Below, in pieces: positions 9,091-18,625 of a stretch of DNA of 64,000 bases. The translations under genes were made by a program, and so were the position numbers. The stretch is from NCBI GenBank assembly GCA_963708155.1, contig OY970183.1, positions 62,001 to 126,000 on the forward strand, in the 5' to 3' direction. The notes under the pieces were generated by a model. It did no database searches and was not told the origin of the DNA. It saw only the letters and a list, made by a program, of their open reading frames with translations. The stretch is from Methylovirgula sp963708155. GTDB taxonomy: Bacteria; Pseudomonadota; Alphaproteobacteria; Rhizobiales; Beijerinckiaceae. Numbering within the stretch: the stretch's first letter is position 1; each line of letters begins with the position of its first letter.

Positions 9091-10188
9091 CTATAGGGGC
9101 GAAGATGCGCGCTCCGCAAGGGCCGAAGCCGGATTTTCCTCGCTCTTCGTTAAACCGGCGGACGGCGGCGCTGCCCGGCGCGAGCGCCGCCGCAGCCAGG
9201 CCCGTAACGGCGTGTCCCAAAAACGCGCCGCGACATAGGCCAGAAGCACGGCGACCGCCAGGAAGCCAAGCCCGGCGCCGAGACCGACGGAATCCGCCGT
9301 GGCGGCGCGCAGAAGCTGCGCCAAAGGCCAGTGAAGAACATAAAGCGGATAGGAGATCAGGCCCGCAAGATTGAAGAGCCGGACCGGCAATCCACCGTTT
9401 GGTTCATTCGCAAGCGCAATGATGATCAGGCCGGGATAGAGCAGACCGACAAGCGCGAGGTCATAGAGCGGCGTTTCGACCGGCACGAAAAAGCTGGCGA
9501 AGACGATCGCCGCCACCAGCCACGCGGATAGTTTCGGTTGCGGTAGGCGCCCCGCCATGTGCCAGCGATGCAGCTGGAGCCCCAGCGGAAAGCTGAAGGC
9601 CGCCCGGAGAATGCCGCCGGGGCAGTCCGCGGCCTCGGCACCGCCGATCGCGGCGAAACTTCCGGCGAAGAATGTCGCAACGCAGAGAGCGACAAACGCC
9701 GCGCTGATTGCAATTTGGAGGCGCCGCGCGGTAAGCGCCGGCGCGACAAAGCCAAAGACGGTATTGACGACAAATTCGTCGAACAGCGACCAGCTCGGCG
9801 CGTTGAGCGGATAGATCGGCCCGGCGCCAAAGAGCAGCGGCGCGAAACTCAGCGCCAACAGAAGTTTCAGCCCGACGTGGCTTTGGCCGACGCCGTACCA
9901 GACAAGCACAAAGGCACACGCCCCACCCCAGAGAGCCCCAAGAAGATAAAGCGGCGCGAGGCGTTGAATGCGCGCCGTAAGAAATTGCGTGGGACGCCAG
10001 CCGGAGACAAGCCGCTCTTCATAAGCGTGGCCGAGGACGACGCCGGAGATGAGGAAAAACAGATCAACCGCCAGATAGCCGTGGCAGACGATATGACGCC
10101 AGGAAAGACCGAGATGGGTGAGCGCGACGGCAACGGCCGCCAGGCCGCGCAGCCCTTCGAGGCTATGAAAACGCCGATCCGTGATCAG
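9091..10188 (-). CDS. Acyltransferase 3 family membrane protein
   Basis: Multi-span O-acyltransferase of the OafA/YrhL type that modifies cell-surface carbohydrates. The N-terminal hallmark FHSLEGLRGLAAVAVALTHL with GYLAVDLFFLISG is followed by an Arg-rich loop (TARIQRLAPLYLLG) and about ten hydrophobic helices, ending SYPLYVLHWPLAQLL and an Arg-rich tail. No ATG, GTG or TTG lies upstream of the conserved N-terminus in this frame before a stop. The best start is CTG at 10188, five bases after a perfect GGAGG. If CTG is not used, the first alternative (GTG 9909) would delete the conserved domain. About 365 residues, normal for the family. Confidence 0.75.
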   Translation of the reverse strand: MITDRRFHSLEGLRGLAAVAVALTHLGLSWRHIVCHGYLAVDLFFLISGVVLGHAYEERLVSGWRPTQFLTARIQRLAPLYLLGALWGGACAFVLVWYGVGQSHVGLKLLLALSFAPLLFGAGPIYPLNAPSWSLFDEFVVNTVFGFVAPALTARRLQIAISAAFVALCVATFFAGSFAAIGGAEAADCPGGILRAAFSFPLGLQLHRWHMAGRLPQPKLSAWLVAAIVFASFFVPVETPLYDLALVGLLYPGLIIIALANEPNGGLPVRLFNLAGLISYPLYVLHWPLAQLLRAATADSVGLGAGLGFLAVAVLLAYVAARFWDTPLRAWLRRRSRRAAPPSAGLTKSEENPASALAERASSPL

Positions 10189-10423
10189 TCCCGCCTCCGC
10201 CGGCCAGAGCTCGCGGCATACTCGCGCGAGAGCCTTAAGAGATCGTCAGATGGACAGCGAAGTTGGTACGGTAATTTTACCCAGATTTGACACTTTATCG
10301 CCCCTACCCCATGTTCCGCCCCAACGAGCAGCGGCCCAGAGATGCGCCGGGAGCTCCTGACGGCCCTGCCGGTTTCCGAAAAAACGCAGCGTCTTCAGCC
10401 GTTTAGCACGGAGCAGCGAATTT

Positions 10424-13259
10424 ATGAATCTGGTCATCGTCGAATCGCCGTCCAAGGCCAAGACGATCAACAAATATCTTGGGCGCGACTATGAGGTGAT
10501 TGCCTCCTTCGGCCATGTCCGCGATTTGCCGGCCAAGGATGGGTCGGTCGATCCGGAGCAGGATTTCACCATGCTCTGGCAGGTCGATGCGAAGGCCGCC
10601 AAGCGCCTGAACGACATTGCCGCCGCCGCCAAGACAGCCAAGAAGCTGATCCTCGCCACCGACCCGGACCGCGAGGGGGAAGCGATCTCCTGGCATGTCC
10701 TTGAAGTGCTCAAGAACAAGAAGGTCTTGAAGGACATCCCGGTCGAGCGCGTCGTTTTCAACGCCATCACGAAGAGCGCCATTCTCGATGCGATGAAGCA
10801 TCCGCGCCAGATCGACGAGGCGCTGGTCGATTCCTACCTCGCCCGCCGCGCCCTCGATTATCTCGTCGGTTTCAATCTCTCGCCGGTGCTCTGGCGCAAA
10901 TTGCCGGGCGCGCGTTCGGCCGGACGGGTGCAGTCGGTTGCTTTGCGTCTCGTCTGCGACCGCGAACTCGAGATCGAGCAATTCGTCGCCCAGGATTACT
11001 GGACGCTGCTCGCGCATCTGAAGACCACGGCGGCCGCGCCCTTCGTCGCGCGGCTCACCGGCGTCGATGGCCGCAAGATCGGCCGGCTCGACATCGCGAC
11101 CGCCGAAGAGGCGCAGGGCCTCAAGGATGCGCTGGAAAGCGCCAAGTTCTCGGTCACGAGCGTCGACTCGCGCCCGGCCAAGCGCCATCCGTGGCCGCCC
11201 TTCACCACCTCGACGCTGCAGCAGGAAGCTTCGCGCAAACTGGGCTTCGCTCCGGCGCGGACCATGCAGATCGCGCAGAAGCTCTATGAAGGCATCGATA
11301 TCGACGGCGATACGATCGGCCTCATTACCTATATGCGTACCGATGGCGTCGATGTGGCCCCCGAGGCCGTGGCGGCGGCGCGGAAAGTGATCGGCAAGGA
11401 ATTCGGCGAGCGTTACGTGCCGAAAGTGCCGCGCAAATATACGGTGAAGGCCAAGAACGCGCAGGAAGCGCACGAGGCCATCCGCCCGACCGATATGTCG
11501 CTTCTGCCGGCGCGAATTTGCGCGCTCGCTCAACCATGACGAAGCGCGGCTCTATGAGCTGATCTGGACGCGCGCCATCGCCAGCCAGATGGAATCCGCC
11601 GATCTCGAACGCACGACGGTCGAGATTGCGGCAGCCTCGGGCGCGAAGAAACTCGACCTGCGCGCCACCGGCCAGGTGATCCGCTTCGACGGCTTCCTCA
11701 GGCTCTATCAGGAAGGCCGCGACGACGAAGAAGACGATGAATCGGGCCGCCTGCCGCCGATGGCCGCCGGCGATCCGTTGACGAAGGACAAGATCGAGTC
11801 GAGCCAGCACCGCACAGAGCCGCCGCCGCGCTTCACCGAGGCCAGCCTCGTCAAGCGCATGGAAGAGCTCGGCATCGGCCGCCCTTCGACCTATGCGTCG
11901 ACGCTCGGCGTGTTGCGGGACCGCGATTACGTGCGGCTCGAAAAGAAGCGGCTCTATCCCGAAGACAAGGGCCGTGTCGTCACGGCGTTTCTGGAAAGCT
12001 TCTTCACCCGCTATGTCGGCTATGATTTCACCGCCGGACTCGAAGAGAAGCTCGATCTCGTCTCCAATCACGAGATCGACTGGAAACAGGTGCTGCGCGA
12101 TTTCTGGGCGGATTTCTCCAACGCGCTCGCGGCGACCAAGGATCTGCGCACGACGCAGGTTCTCGATTCGCTGAATGAATTGCTCGGTCCGCACATCTTC
12201 CCAGCGAAGGAAGACGGATCGAACCCCCGCGCCTGCCCCTCGTGCGGCACTGGCCAATTGTCGCTGAAGCTCGGCAAGTTCGGCGCCTTCATCGGCTGCT
12301 CGAATTATCCCGAGTGCAAGTTCACCCGCACGCTCGCCGACACCAATGCCGAAAGCATTGGCGACAGCGATCGGCCTGGGGTGAAAGTGTTGGGCCAGGA
12401 TCCCGAGACTGGCGACGAGATCACTTTGCGCGACGGCCGCTTCGGCACCTATGTGCAACAGGGCGAAGGCGAAAAGCCCAAGCGCTCGTCACTACCGAAG
12501 AATATTGCCCCTGCGGACGTGACGCTCGAACAGGCGCTCGCGCTCCTGAGCCTGCCGCGGGAGGTCGCGCTCCATCCCGAAACCAAGGCGCCGATCGTCG
12601 CCGGCATCGGCCGCTATGGGCCCTATGTCCAGCATGGCAAGACCTATGCGAATATCGGCAAGGATGACGATATTCTGGCGATCGGCGGCAATCGCGCCAT
12701 TGATCTCATCGTCGCCAAGGAAAGCGGCCTCTCAGGCCGGCGTTTCGGCGCCGAAGCCTCGAACGCAAGTCGCGCCCTGGGCGAGCATCCGCAAGGCGGC
12801 GCGGTGGTCATCAAGGCCGGCCGCTTCGGCCCCTATGTCAATTGGGGCAAGATCAATGCGACGCTGCCGCGCGACGCCGACCCGACGAGCCTCACGCTCG
12901 AAGACGCCGTCACGTTGCTTGCTGCCAAGGCACAGGGTGGCGGCGGCGGGGCGCAGGGCCGCGTCCTCGGCCAGCATCCTTCCGGCGGCGACATCGTTCT
13001 GCGCGAAGGCCGCTTCGGGCCTTACGTCAGCCTCGGCAAAATCAATGCGACTTTGAAGAACGGCCTGACGCCGGAGACAATCGCGCTCGAAGACGCGATC
13101 CAATTGATCGACGCCAAGGGCGGCGTGCCGGCGAAAAAGAAAACCGCATCGAAAGCCAAGCCCGCGAAGGTGGCATCGACAGTCAAGAAACCGGCGGCGA
13201 AAAAAGCCCCGGCCAAGAAAGCAACCAAGGCGCCGGCGCGAAAGGCCAAAAGCGCGTGA
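10424..13259 (+). CDS. topA: DNA topoisomerase I, one apparent frameshift
   Basis: Relaxes negatively supercoiled DNA. Toprim domain at the N-terminus (VIVESPSKAKTINKYLG, ATDPDREGEAISWHV), active-site Tyr in GLITYMRTDG, then a C-terminal zinc ribbon (CPSCG...CSNYPEC) and three GRFGPYV-type repeats ending in a Lys/Ala-rich DNA-binding tail. The frame breaks at about 11513: the first segment ends in a stop at 11539, while the continuing protein (EFARSLNHDEARLYELIW) is in the next frame from 11514. Removing one C at 11513 restores a full-length 944-residue enzyme. topA is normally essential, so a base error is the simplest explanation. GTGA overlap with rnr. Confidence 0.88.
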
Positions 13260-15613
13260 TCAAGAAGGCCGGCTCAAAAAAAGCCGGCGTGCCCGGCACG
13301 ATCGCTGAGAACAAGCGCGACGCAAAAACCGCTTTGCCGAGCCGCGCGGAGATCCTCGCCTTCATCAGCCGCGAACAGGCGCAAAGCCCGACCAAGATCG
13401 GCAAGCGAGAGATCGCGCGCGCCTTTTCCATCACCGGCGCCGACCGCATAGGACTAAAGAAGATACTCAAGGAACTCGAAGCGGAAGGCGCCGTTGAGCG
13501 CCGCCGCAAACAATTGCACAAGCCAGGCCAATTGCCGGCCGTCGTCCTCGCTGAAATTGTAAAACGCGACGCGGACGGCGAATTGATCGCCCAGCCCGTC
13601 GAATGGGACAGCGCCCAGGGGCCAGTCCCGAAAATTCTGATTCACCTCGGCCGCCGCCGTCCTGGCATCGCAGTTCCAGGCATTGGCGATCGCGGCCTTG
13701 TCCGCACGGAACTCGCGCGCGAGGCGGAACCGAACGCGCCGGCCTATACCGGCCGAGTCGTAAAACTTTTCGAGCGCGCCAAGACGCAAGTGCTCGGCAT
13801 TTTCCGCGCCGACCCCGCCGGGGGCGGACGCGTCGTGCCGATCGACAAGCGCAACGCCCGCGCAGGCGAATTCACCGTCGCGGAAGGTGGCGCCGGCGAA
13901 GCGGTGGACGGCGATCTCGTCGCCGTCGATATGCTGCGCGCGGGCCGCTTCGGCTTGCCTGCCGTGCGGGTGCGCGAAAGACTCGGCAGTCTCGCCACGG
14001 AACGCGCGATGAGCCTCATCGCCGTTCATGCGCACAAAATCCCGAACGTGTTCGGCGCTGACGCGCTGGCAGAAGCTGAGCGGGCAAAACCCGCAACGCT
14101 GTCCAACCGCGAGGACTGGCGCGAGATTCCGCTCATCACCATCGATCCGGTGGATGCCAAGGATCACGACGACGCCGTTTTCGCCCATCCCGACCACGAT
14201 CCGGAGAACAAAGGCGGTCATATCATCTGCGTCGCCATCGCCGATGTCGCCGCCTATGTGCGGCCGGGCTCGGCGCTCGACCGCGAAGCATTCCAGCGCG
14301 GCAATTCGGTCTATTTCCCCGACCGTGTGGTGCCGATGCTGCCCGAGCGCATCTCCAACGATCTCTGTTCGCTGCGGCCAAACGAAGATCGCGCCGCGCT
14401 CGCCTTTCGCATCATCATCGCCAAAGACGGGCGCGTGCTTTCGCAAAAGGCGCATCGGGTGTTGATGTGCTCGGCGGCCAAACTCACCTACGCGCAGGTT
14501 CAGGCGGCCTGGGACGGGCTGTCCGGCGAGGAGACGCAGGCGCTGCTGACGCCGGTGTTGAAGCCGCTGTTCGCCGCTTATGAATCATTGAAGATTGCGC
14601 GCGAAAAACGCGCGCCCCTCGATCTCGATTTGCCCGAACGCAAGATATTGCTGAAGAGCGACGGCACGGTGGACCGCGTGGTGGTGCCACCGCGGCTCGA
14701 AGCACACCGGCTGATCGAGGAATTCATGATCCTCGCCAATGTCGCCGCGGCCGAGACGCTGGAAAAGGCGCATCAGCCGCTCATCTATCGCGGGCATGGC
14801 GAGCCGACCTTCGAAAAGCTCAACGCGCTGGCGGAATTTCTCGCCTCGGTCGGCATCAAGCTGGCCAAAGGCCAGGTGCTGACGCCGCGCCAGTTCAATG
14901 GCATCCTCGCCCAGGTGAAAGGCACGGAGCACGAGAACATCGTCAGCGAAGTTGTGCTGCGAACGCAGGCGCAGGCGGAATATGTGGCAGAGAACTACGG
15001 TCATTTCGGCCTGCACCTGCGCCGCTACGCGCATTTCACCTCGCCGATCCGCCGCTATGCCGATCTCATCGTTCATCGCGCGCTGATCCGTGCGCAGCAT
15101 CTCGGCAGCGATGGCCTCCCGGAAACCGACACCGCACAACTGGCGGAGATCGCCGCCCAGATCTCCGCGACCGAGCGGCGCGCGATGGCGGCCGAACGCG
15201 AGACGGTTGACCGGCTCATCGCCCAATTCCTCAGCGAGCAGATCGGCGGCATTTTCGAGGGCCGCATTTCCGGCGCCACCGGCGCAGGGCTTTTCGTGAA
15301 ACTGGCCGAGACCGGTGCCGATGGATTCATTCCGATCACGACGCTGGGCGACGAATATTTCGTCTACGACGAGGGCCAACATGCGCTGATCGGCCGCCGC
15401 AGCGGCACAACGCATCGTCTGGGCGACGAAATCTCGGTTCGGCTGGTCGAGGCCGCCCCCTTCGCGGGCGCCCTGCGGTTCGAGCTGGTTTCCGGCGGCG
15501 AGATGGGGCGTCAAGGCAAAGCCAAAGGCGCTCGGGCCGGGCACCGCGACAAGAGGTCTAATGGCGCCCTTGCGCCGGGTCGCTTAAAAAAACTGAGGAA
15601 GTCCAAAATTTAA
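13256..15613 (+). CDS. rnr: Ribonuclease R
   Basis: Processive 3'-5' exoribonuclease that degrades structured RNA. 785 residues from GTG 13256, overlapping the topA stop (GTGA). N-terminal winged helix and cold-shock regions, RNB catalytic domain with the metal-binding ITIDPVDAKDHDDAVFA, HFTSPIRRYADLIVHRAL, and a C-terminal S1 domain (GGIFEGRISGATGAGLFVKL) with a basic tail. Tight coupling to topA and to the following DUF983 gene is the common alphaproteobacterial arrangement. Confidence 0.93.
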   Translation: MIKKAGSKKAGVPGTIAENKRDAKTALPSRAEILAFISREQAQSPTKIGKREIARAFSITGADRIGLKKILKELEAEGAVERRRKQLHKPGQLPAVVLAEIVKRDADGELIAQPVEWDSAQGPVPKILIHLGRRRPGIAVPGIGDRGLVRTELAREAEPNAPAYTGRVVKLFERAKTQVLGIFRADPAGGGRVVPIDKRNARAGEFTVAEGGAGEAVDGDLVAVDMLRAGRFGLPAVRVRERLGSLATERAMSLIAVHAHKIPNVFGADALAEAERAKPATLSNREDWREIPLITIDPVDAKDHDDAVFAHPDHDPENKGGHIICVAIADVAAYVRPGSALDREAFQRGNSVYFPDRVVPMLPERISNDLCSLRPNEDRAALAFRIIIAKDGRVLSQKAHRVLMCSAAKLTYAQVQAAWDGLSGEETQALLTPVLKPLFAAYESLKIAREKRAPLDLDLPERKILLKSDGTVDRVVVPPRLEAHRLIEEFMILANVAAAETLEKAHQPLIYRGHGEPTFEKLNALAEFLASVGIKLAKGQVLTPRQFNGILAQVKGTEHENIVSEVVLRTQAQAEYVAENYGHFGLHLRRYAHFTSPIRRYADLIVHRALIRAQHLGSDGLPETDTAQLAEIAAQISATERRAMAAERETVDRLIAQFLSEQIGGIFEGRISGATGAGLFVKLAETGADGFIPITTLGDEYFVYDEGQHALIGRRSGTTHRLGDEISVRLVEAAPFAGALRFELVSGGEMGRQGKAKGARAGHRDKRSNGALAPGRLKKLRKSKI

Positions 15614-15636
15614 TCTAAAGCCTCTGGATCTTCGCC

Positions 15637-16116
15637 ATGGCTATTGATGCAGTGAACCTTCCGATCGCCTCTCTCACGGGGGGCAAGGCCTATGCCGAGG
15701 ACGATCTGGGACGGCCGAAGCGGAATACATGGCTTGCCATCCGGCGCGGGTTTTCCGGCCATTGTCCTGCCTGCGGCAAGGGCGCGCTCTTCGGTAAGTA
15801 TCTGAAAGTCAACGATCGCTGCGCGGCCTGCGGGGCGGAGCTGTTTCACCAGCGGGCGGATGATGCCCCGCCCTATCTGACCATTCTCGTGGTCGGCCAT
15901 ATCGTCGGCTCGCTGATGCTGACCACAGACACCCTTTTCCCGAACTTCCCCCTGCTTTATCAAACCATCCTCTGGTCGGCGCTGACGATCGGCCTGTCTC
16001 TGGCGCTGCTGCCGGCCTTCAAGGGCGGGCTCATCGGCTATCAATGGGCCTTGAGGATGCATGGTTTCGATTCCGCCCCCGACGCCTCTTCCGCCGGCGC
16101 GGACTCGCGCGGCTGA
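15637..16116 (+). CDS. DUF983 family protein
   Basis: 159 residues. A soluble zinc-ribbon-like start (HCPACGKGALFGKYL, then RCAACGAELFHQRADDAPPY) is followed by two membrane helices (LTILVVGHIVGSLML; ILWSALTIGLSLALLP). These are the typical DUF983 features. Function is not established. It lies 23 bp after rnr, and its last 56 bp overlap the start of the NUDIX gene. Confidence 0.85.
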   Translation: MAIDAVNLPIASLTGGKAYAEDDLGRPKRNTWLAIRRGFSGHCPACGKGALFGKYLKVNDRCAACGAELFHQRADDAPPYLTILVVGHIVGSLMLTTDTLFPNFPLLYQTILWSALTIGLSLALLPAFKGGLIGYQWALRMHGFDSAPDASSAGADSRG

Positions 16117-16813
16117 CGACGCGCAGGCGTCGCGGAATCCCGTCAAGCCGAAAGCCGCTGCCAGCCTCATTCTTCTCGATATGCGTGAACCGGTGCCGCG
16201 TGTCCTGATGGGGCGCCGCAACGCCAGTTTGCGCTTCATGCCGGGCAAATTCGTTTTCCCCGGCGGCCGGGTCGAGGCTTCGGACGCGGACATCGTGGCC
16301 GCGGATTCGCTGCCTCAATCCGTGGCGGCGCAGCTCGCCAAACGAAACCGCCGCGACGCCCCGAAGCCGGACGCGCTGGCGCTGGCCGCCATCCGCGAAA
16401 CTTTCGAGGAAACGGGTCTGCTCATCGGCGCGAAGGCTGCGCCGCCGCTGCAGCCGATACCACAAGGCTGGAAGGATTTCGTCAGTCTCGGCTTCCTGCC
16501 GCGAATCGGCCATCTCAGCTTCCTGGCGCGCGCGATCACCCCGCCGCATCTGCCGCGCCGGTTCGATACGCGCTTCTTCATCGCCGATGCTGCGGCGGTG
16601 GCGCATCGGGTGGAAGGCGTCGCCCATGCTGACGCCGAGCTGGTCGAACTCGTCTGGCTGCCGATCCCCGAGGCCGAGCGGCTCGACCTCGGCAATATCA
16701 CCGGCGCGATCTTGCGCGAAGCCGCGCGACGCTTTACCGCCGGTCTCGCGGCCGAAAGCCCGGTCCCCTTCTTCCACTTCCGGAATCGCCGCTTCCTTCG
16801 CGACGAATTGTGA
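16061..16813 (+). CDS. NUDIX hydrolase
   Basis: 250 residues. The Nudix box is split by an insertion: GKFVFPGGRVE, then AIRETFEETGLLIG, giving the required G and REx2EE metal ligands. The long insertion between the glycines and the RE motif resembles the NUDT19/RNA-pyrophosphohydrolase-like branch often found beside DUF983. Substrate is unknown; hydrolysis of a nucleoside-diphosphate derivative is expected. The start overlaps the preceding gene by 56 bp. Confidence 0.87.
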   Translation: MVSIPPPTPLPPARTRAADDAQASRNPVKPKAAASLILLDMREPVPRVLMGRRNASLRFMPGKFVFPGGRVEASDADIVAADSLPQSVAAQLAKRNRRDAPKPDALALAAIRETFEETGLLIGAKAAPPLQPIPQGWKDFVSLGFLPRIGHLSFLARAITPPHLPRRFDTRFFIADAAAVAHRVEGVAHADAELVELVWLPIPEAERLDLGNITGAILREAARRFTAGLAAESPVPFFHFRNRRFLRDEL

Positions 16814-17955
16814 CCAAACCCGCCGAAACCCCCTTCTTCGCCATCGCCGCCGCCATCACGACGGTGACAATCGCCGGTATCGGCCTGTCGCTCTCGGCGA
16901 CGCTGATCTCGCTACGGCTGGCGCAGTTTGGCTACTCCGCCCGCGCTATCGGCCTCCACACAGCCGCCAGCGCCCTCCTCGGCCTCGCGACCGCGCCCTA
17001 TGTCCCCTGGCTGGCGCGTCATGTCGGCGTTCGCCGATTGCTCATCGCGGCGCTGCTGCTCGGGGCGGCCTGCCTCGCCGCCTTCGATTTCACCCACGGC
17101 TATTGGTCGTGGCTCGCCGTGCGTGCGCTTTACGGCATCGCACTCACGATCATGTTCATTCTCGGCGAATTCTGGATCAGCGCCGTCGTCTGGCCACACC
17201 GGCGCGGGTTGGTGATGGGCATTTATGCGACCGCGATCGCGGCGGGCTTCGCCGCCGGGCCGTTTCTGCTCGCCGCCATCGGACCGGCCGGCGCCGCGCC
17301 GTTCCTCGTCGCCGCCCTGCTTTCACTTCTCGCGGCACTGCCGATCGGTCTTGCCGACGCGCAGGCTCCGGCGCTGCAAAAGACCGAGTCTCTGCCATTT
17401 CTCGCCATCCTGCGGGATGCGCCAACGGCGAGCACGGCCGCCCTTCTCTACGGCGCGATCGAGGCGAGCGCTTTCGGTCTTCTGCCGGTCTTTGCACTCC
17501 GCGAGGGCTGGGGGGCCCATGCCGCCGCCCTCGCCTCGGCGATCTTCGCGCTCGGTAATGCGCTCCTGCAAATTCCGACAGGCCTCGCGGCCGACAGGTT
17601 CGGCCGCGCCCGGCTGCTGATCCTTATCGGCGGCTTCGGCACGCTCGGCGCTTTGCTTCTGCCATTCGCGGCGCAGGCAGGCTATCCCGCCTATGTTGTC
17701 CTGCTCTTCGTCTGGAGCGGCATCGTCGGCGGCCTTTATGCCGTCGGCCTTACCAGCCTCGCCAGCCGCTATTCCGGCGCAACTTTGGCGCGCGCCAACG
17801 CCGCCTATATCCTGCTTTATTCCACCGGGACGCTGATCGGGCCGCCGATTTTCGGCTTCGGACTCGATCTCGCGCCAGCCGGATTGTTCCTCACATTGGC
17901 TCTCGTCATGGCCGGCTTTTTCGCTCTCGCGCTGAAGCGCGACGCCAATCCTTGA
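16810..17955 (+). CDS. MFS transporter
   Basis: 381-residue, 12-helix major facilitator protein, starting with GTG at 16810 that overlaps the NUDIX stop (GTGA). Between helices 2 and 3 the loop ends HVGVRRLLIAALLLG, and the second half repeats it as ADRFGRARLLILIGG, the classic MFS signature. IMFILGEFWISAVVWPHRRG is typical of the YcaD/TsgA-like subgroup. Substrate cannot be inferred. Confidence 0.85.
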   Translation: MTKPAETPFFAIAAAITTVTIAGIGLSLSATLISLRLAQFGYSARAIGLHTAASALLGLATAPYVPWLARHVGVRRLLIAALLLGAACLAAFDFTHGYWSWLAVRALYGIALTIMFILGEFWISAVVWPHRRGLVMGIYATAIAAGFAAGPFLLAAIGPAGAAPFLVAALLSLLAALPIGLADAQAPALQKTESLPFLAILRDAPTASTAALLYGAIEASAFGLLPVFALREGWGAHAAALASAIFALGNALLQIPTGLAADRFGRARLLILIGGFGTLGALLLPFAAQAGYPAYVVLLFVWSGIVGGLYAVGLTSLASRYSGATLARANAAYILLYSTGTLIGPPIFGFGLDLAPAGLFLTLALVMAGFFALALKRDANP

Positions 17956-18063
17956 CAAGCGGGCGTCGATCCTTAAGGTGCGCGCACTTTCGCGCATCAT
18001 TAGCGTTTTTCGCGTCGCGCCAATCGGCACGCGCGACGATCAGGTTTGAAGGAAGCAGTCGCC

Positions 18064-18231
18064 ATGGCCAAGGCCGCGATGATCAAGATCAAGCTCCAGT
18101 CCTCGGCGGACACGGGCTATTTCTACGTGACCAAGAAGAACGCCCGCACCAAGACCGAGAAGCTCTCGTTCAAGAAGTACGACCCGGTGGCGCGCAAGCA
18201 CGTCGAGTTCAAGGAAACCAAGATCAAGTAA
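18064..18231 (+). CDS. rpmG: 50S ribosomal protein L33
   Basis: 55-residue ribosomal protein beginning MAKAAMIKIKLQSSADTGYF and ending in KETKIK, with the TKKNARTKTEKLSFKKYDP core of L33. It lacks the four zinc-binding cysteines, as is usual for the alphaproteobacterial (C-) form. ATG 18064 is preferred over 18046 because the canonical N-terminus starts there. Confidence 0.95.
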   Translation: MAKAAMIKIKLQSSADTGYFYVTKKNARTKTEKLSFKKYDPVARKHVEFKETKIK

Positions 18232-18625
18232 GTTCTTCGCTTTATCAGTGAGATAAGGCGGTTTCCAAAACTTAGAATTTAAAAGCTGTGCGGGTGCCGG
18301 CCCGCTAATCTCTCTGCCCGATTATGCTCAAGGCGAGAGGTGGCCGGCGCCAAGTGGATCTCGAGGAGGCCACTCCTAACCACTTATGCGCCGGCCGACC
18401 CTACGGACCCAGGAGATGCGGCGGACCTGAGCACTCCGCAGGGTATCTTGCTGATTACACTCGCATTGTCGCGGCGATCCGCCCTTGGCTCTGCCGCGCC
18501 GCTTTCCACCACCGCAGTCAGGTTAGCGCGCGGATCGCGAAAAGAAAACTGCTTAATTGTAGAGCCGCGGCGCCGCCTTTTATTTACCTAAACAACGATT
18601 CTTTTTGCCGCCGGATTCCGCAGCC
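18232..18625. other. Intergenic region without a recognisable gene
   Basis: 394 bp between the convergent rpmG and pleD genes. Frames present have no family resemblance and no ribosome sites. No clear terminator or RNA gene was recognised. Confidence 0.5.

Noticed and set aside
10403..12458. Two long minus-strand frames (376 and 377 codons).
   Set aside because: Antisense to topA; composition is that of a complementary shadow.
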